From contig NZ_FSRJ01000003.1 of the NCBI RefSeq assembly GCF_900142065.1, positions 496,001-560,000 of the forward strand: a stretch of 64,000 nt of DNA, written 5' to 3'. The notes below the pieces were generated by a model. It ran no database searches, was not told the origin of the DNA, and saw only the letters and a list, made by a program, of their open reading frames with translations. The translations under genes and the position numbers were made by a program. Shown piece by piece: positions 62,088 through 64,000 of the stretch; position 1 is the first letter of the stretch; each line of letters begins with the position of its first letter. The DNA is from Agromyces cerinus subsp. cerinus. Its GTDB lineage: Bacteria > Actinomycetota > Actinomycetes > Actinomycetales > Microbacteriaceae.

Positions 62088-63068
62088 ATGACCCTCACCG
62101 CGAAACCGCCCGCCGCGGGCCCGTCCGCGAGCGAGCCCGCCCCGCCCTCGAGGCCTGCACCGCGCAAGCGGGCGCGGAACCTCCGCACCTGGGTGCAGGG
62201 CGGCGGCCTCTCGACCCTCGTCTTCCTCGCACCGATGCTCATCGTCTTCGCGATCTTCAGTTGGTCGCCGATCGTGCAGTCGATCGTCATGAGCTTCCAG
62301 CAGACGAACCTCCTCGACCCGCCCACCTGGGTCGGGCTCGACAACTTCGCCGCGGTGCTGAGCGACCCGCTGCTCGGCACCGCCGTGCTGAACACCGTGT
62401 ACTTCGCCGTGCTGGCACTGCTGTTCGGCTTCCCGCTGCCGATCCTCGTGGCCGTGCTGATGAGCGAGGTGCGGCGGGGCAAGGGCTTCTACAGCGCGCT
62501 CGCGTACCTGCCGGTCGTCGTGCCGCCGGTCGTCGCCGTGCTCCTCTGGAAGGTCTTCTACGACGCGAGCCCGACGGGCCTCTTCAACACCATCCTCGGC
62601 TGGTTCGGCATCCCGGCCCAGCCGTGGCTGCAGTCCTCGGCGACGGCGATGCCCTCGCTCGTGCTCGAGGCGACCTGGGCTGGAGCCGGCGGCTCGATCA
62701 TCATCTACCTCGCCGCCCTCCTCGCCGTGCCGCCCGAGCTCTACGACGCCGCCGAGGTCGACGGCGCCTCGATCTGGAACAAGATCTGGCACGTCACGCT
62801 GCCGCAGCTCCGCGGCATCCTCTTCATCATGCTGATCCTGCAGGTCATCGCGACCGCACAGGTGTTCCTCGAGCCGTACCTCTTCACCGGCGGCGGTCCG
62901 AACAACGCGACGGTGACGATCCTGCTCCTCATCTACCGCTACGCGTTCCAGAACAGCCTCGGCGGCGACTACGGAGAGGCGACCGCGCTCAGTGTGATGC
63001 TCGCGGTCGTGCTCGCCTTGCTCAGCTGGCTCTACTTCAGGCTCACCAACCGCTGGAGCACCTCATGA
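62088..63068 (+). CDS. Sugar ABC transporter permease (MalF-type, GH13 operon)
   Basis: A 326-residue CUT1 permease with a 40-residue Pro/Arg-rich N-terminus and about six helices (LVFLAPMLIVFAIFSWSPIV first). The EAA loop is DAAEVDGASIWNKIWHVTLP. Its stop overlaps the next gene by four bases (ATGA). Confidence 0.9.
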   Translation: MTLTAKPPAAGPSASEPAPPSRPAPRKRARNLRTWVQGGGLSTLVFLAPMLIVFAIFSWSPIVQSIVMSFQQTNLLDPPTWVGLDNFAAVLSDPLLGTAVLNTVYFAVLALLFGFPLPILVAVLMSEVRRGKGFYSALAYLPVVVPPVVAVLLWKVFYDASPTGLFNTILGWFGIPAQPWLQSSATAMPSLVLEATWAGAGGSIIIYLAALLAVPPELYDAAEVDGASIWNKIWHVTLPQLRGILFIMLILQVIATAQVFLEPYLFTGGGPNNATVTILLLIYRYAFQNSLGGDYGEATALSVMLAVVLALLSWLYFRLTNRWSTS

Positions 63069-64000
63069 CGACGGCACCCTCTGCACGGGACATCCGCCTG
63101 CCTCGGCTCTCGCTGAAGTCACGCAGGGCCAAGCGATTCGATGACGAATCGCGCGACCGGGGCATCGTCTCGGACTTCGACGGCAAGAAGCGCGGAGTCC
63201 GGCTCGGCATGGGCGGCGTGCACCTCGCGCTCTTCGTCGGACTCGTCGTCGCGGGCCTCGGCCCGCTGCTCTGGCTCGCGAAGTCGGCGGTGACGCCGAC
63301 GCAGGACACGCTGCGCCAGCCGCTCGCGCTCTGGCCGAACGGCATCGACTGGCAGAACCTGCAGTCCGCGTGGGTCGAGGTGCACATCGACCAGTTCTTC
63401 TGGAACACGATCGTGATCGCAGCGGGTTCCTGGTTCTTCCAGCTGCTCGTGGCGACCACCGCGGGCTTCGCGCTGTCGGTGCTGCGGCCGCGGTACGCGC
63501 CGATCCTGAACGGCGCGATCCTGGTCACGCTCTTCATCCCGGCCGTCGTGCTGCTCGTTCCGCTCTACCTCACGATCGTGAACCCGCCGCTGCTCGGCGA
63601 CGTGTCGCTGCTCAACAACTACCTCGCGGTGTGGCTGCCCGCGGCGGCGAACGCCTTCAACATCCTGCTCGTGAAGCGCTTCTTCGACGCGCTGCCGCGC
63701 GAGGTGTTCGAGGCCGCTCGCACCGACGGTGCTGGCCCCTTCCGCCTCTTCTGGTCGATCGTGCTGCCGATGTCGAAGCCGATCCTCGGCGTCGTGTCGG
63801 TGTTCGCGATCATCGCCGCGTGGAAGGACTTCCTGTGGCCGATGCTCGTGCTGCCGGATCCCGCCGTGCAGCCGCTCTCGGTGCGGCTGCCCGCCGTGCA
63901 GGGGTCGATCGAGCTCGACGTGTTCCTCGCGGCGCTCGCGATCTCCACGCTCATCCCGGTCGTGCTGTTCCTCCTCTTCCAGGGGGTCTTCCTGCGATCG
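63065..64000 (+). CDS. Carbohydrate ABC transporter permease (MalG-type, partial at window end)
   Basis: 312 codons are visible, open to the last base, so the 3' end is missing. Starts MTTAPSARDIRLPRLSLK, a basic 45-residue N-terminus, then about six helices (LALFVGLVVAGLGPLLWLA first). The EAA loop is EAARTDGAGPFRLFWSIVLP, followed by AWKDFLWPMLVLPD. Completes the permease pair of the GH13-linked importer; any ATPase gene would have to lie beyond the window. Confidence 0.88.
   Translation, partial: MTTAPSARDIRLPRLSLKSRRAKRFDDESRDRGIVSDFDGKKRGVRLGMGGVHLALFVGLVVAGLGPLLWLAKSAVTPTQDTLRQPLALWPNGIDWQNLQSAWVEVHIDQFFWNTIVIAAGSWFFQLLVATTAGFALSVLRPRYAPILNGAILVTLFIPAVVLLVPLYLTIVNPPLLGDVSLLNNYLAVWLPAAANAFNILLVKRFFDALPREVFEAARTDGAGPFRLFWSIVLPMSKPILGVVSVFAIIAAWKDFLWPMLVLPDPAVQPLSVRLPAVQGSIELDVFLAALAISTLIPVVLFLLFQGVFLRS

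Overview
The window is a 64 kb piece of a high-GC actinobacterial chromosome. Strong third-position G/C bias, many promoters with a TANNNT -10 box 6-7 nt before a start codon (leaderless mRNAs), a Ku/LigD repair pair, three MsiK-dependent-type sugar importers without ATPase genes plus a fourth of the same kind, and LytR-CpsA-Psr proteins all fit the Actinomycetia. Short DUF7882-type proteins and palindromes built on GGTTGAGCCTGTCGAAACC point to the Microbacteriaceae (an Agromyces-like organism is my inference, not proven). No plasmid, phage, integrase or CRISPR signature is visible.

Layout. 1-7.8 kb (minus strand): eight tightly coupled genes form an ebo-type cluster (polyprenyl synthetase, myo-inositol-phosphate-synthase-like EboD substitute, UbiA/EboC, TIM-barrel isomerase, EboA, TatD/EboB, EboE, EboF-like phosphodiesterase cut by the window edge). 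8.2-14.2 kb (minus): a beta-glucoside operon (binding lipoprotein, two permeases, GH1 glucosidase, LacI repressor) under a promoter with three TGAGAGCGCTCTCA operators. 14.3-30.8 kb: core functions (VanY-type peptidase, MFS exporter, a YtrA-type GntR regulator with a DUF1648 membrane protein, secreted amidase-domain protein, phosphoglucomutase, DUF445 protein, prephenate dehydratase, membrane protein, diacylglycerol kinase, seryl-tRNA synthetase, HAD phosphatase) ending with two LCP ligases alternating with two tRNA-Ser genes.

31.0-49.9 kb: a carbohydrate-scavenging island directly downstream of tRNA-Ser(GCT): ROK regulator, ABC importer and GH35 beta-galactosidase; a divergent GntR regulator with an enolase-superfamily dehydratase; a LacI regulator, second ABC importer, Gfo/Idh oxidoreductase, DMT exporter and a 1280-residue secreted GH29-like multidomain protein. 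Together they suggest outside cleavage of a fucosylated, galactose-bearing glycan, import, and intracellular oxidation or dehydration of the sugars. 50-58 kb: small lipoprotein, Ku and LigD (NHEJ), topoisomerase IB, a GspB-like SDR, a 54-residue membrane protein and a convergent pair of DUF7882 paralogues: a stress/DNA-repair neighbourhood. 57.7-64 kb: LacI repressor, GH13 alpha-glucosidase and a third complete-type importer (binding protein plus two permeases, the last cut by the window end).

Recurrent themes are the lack of any ABC ATPase gene beside four importers, stem-loops between binding-protein and permease genes in three of the four, a family of palindromic repeats that has even been absorbed into the LigD coding sequence, and a GGATGCC motif that is frequent in most of the window but thinner in the 31-50 kb island.
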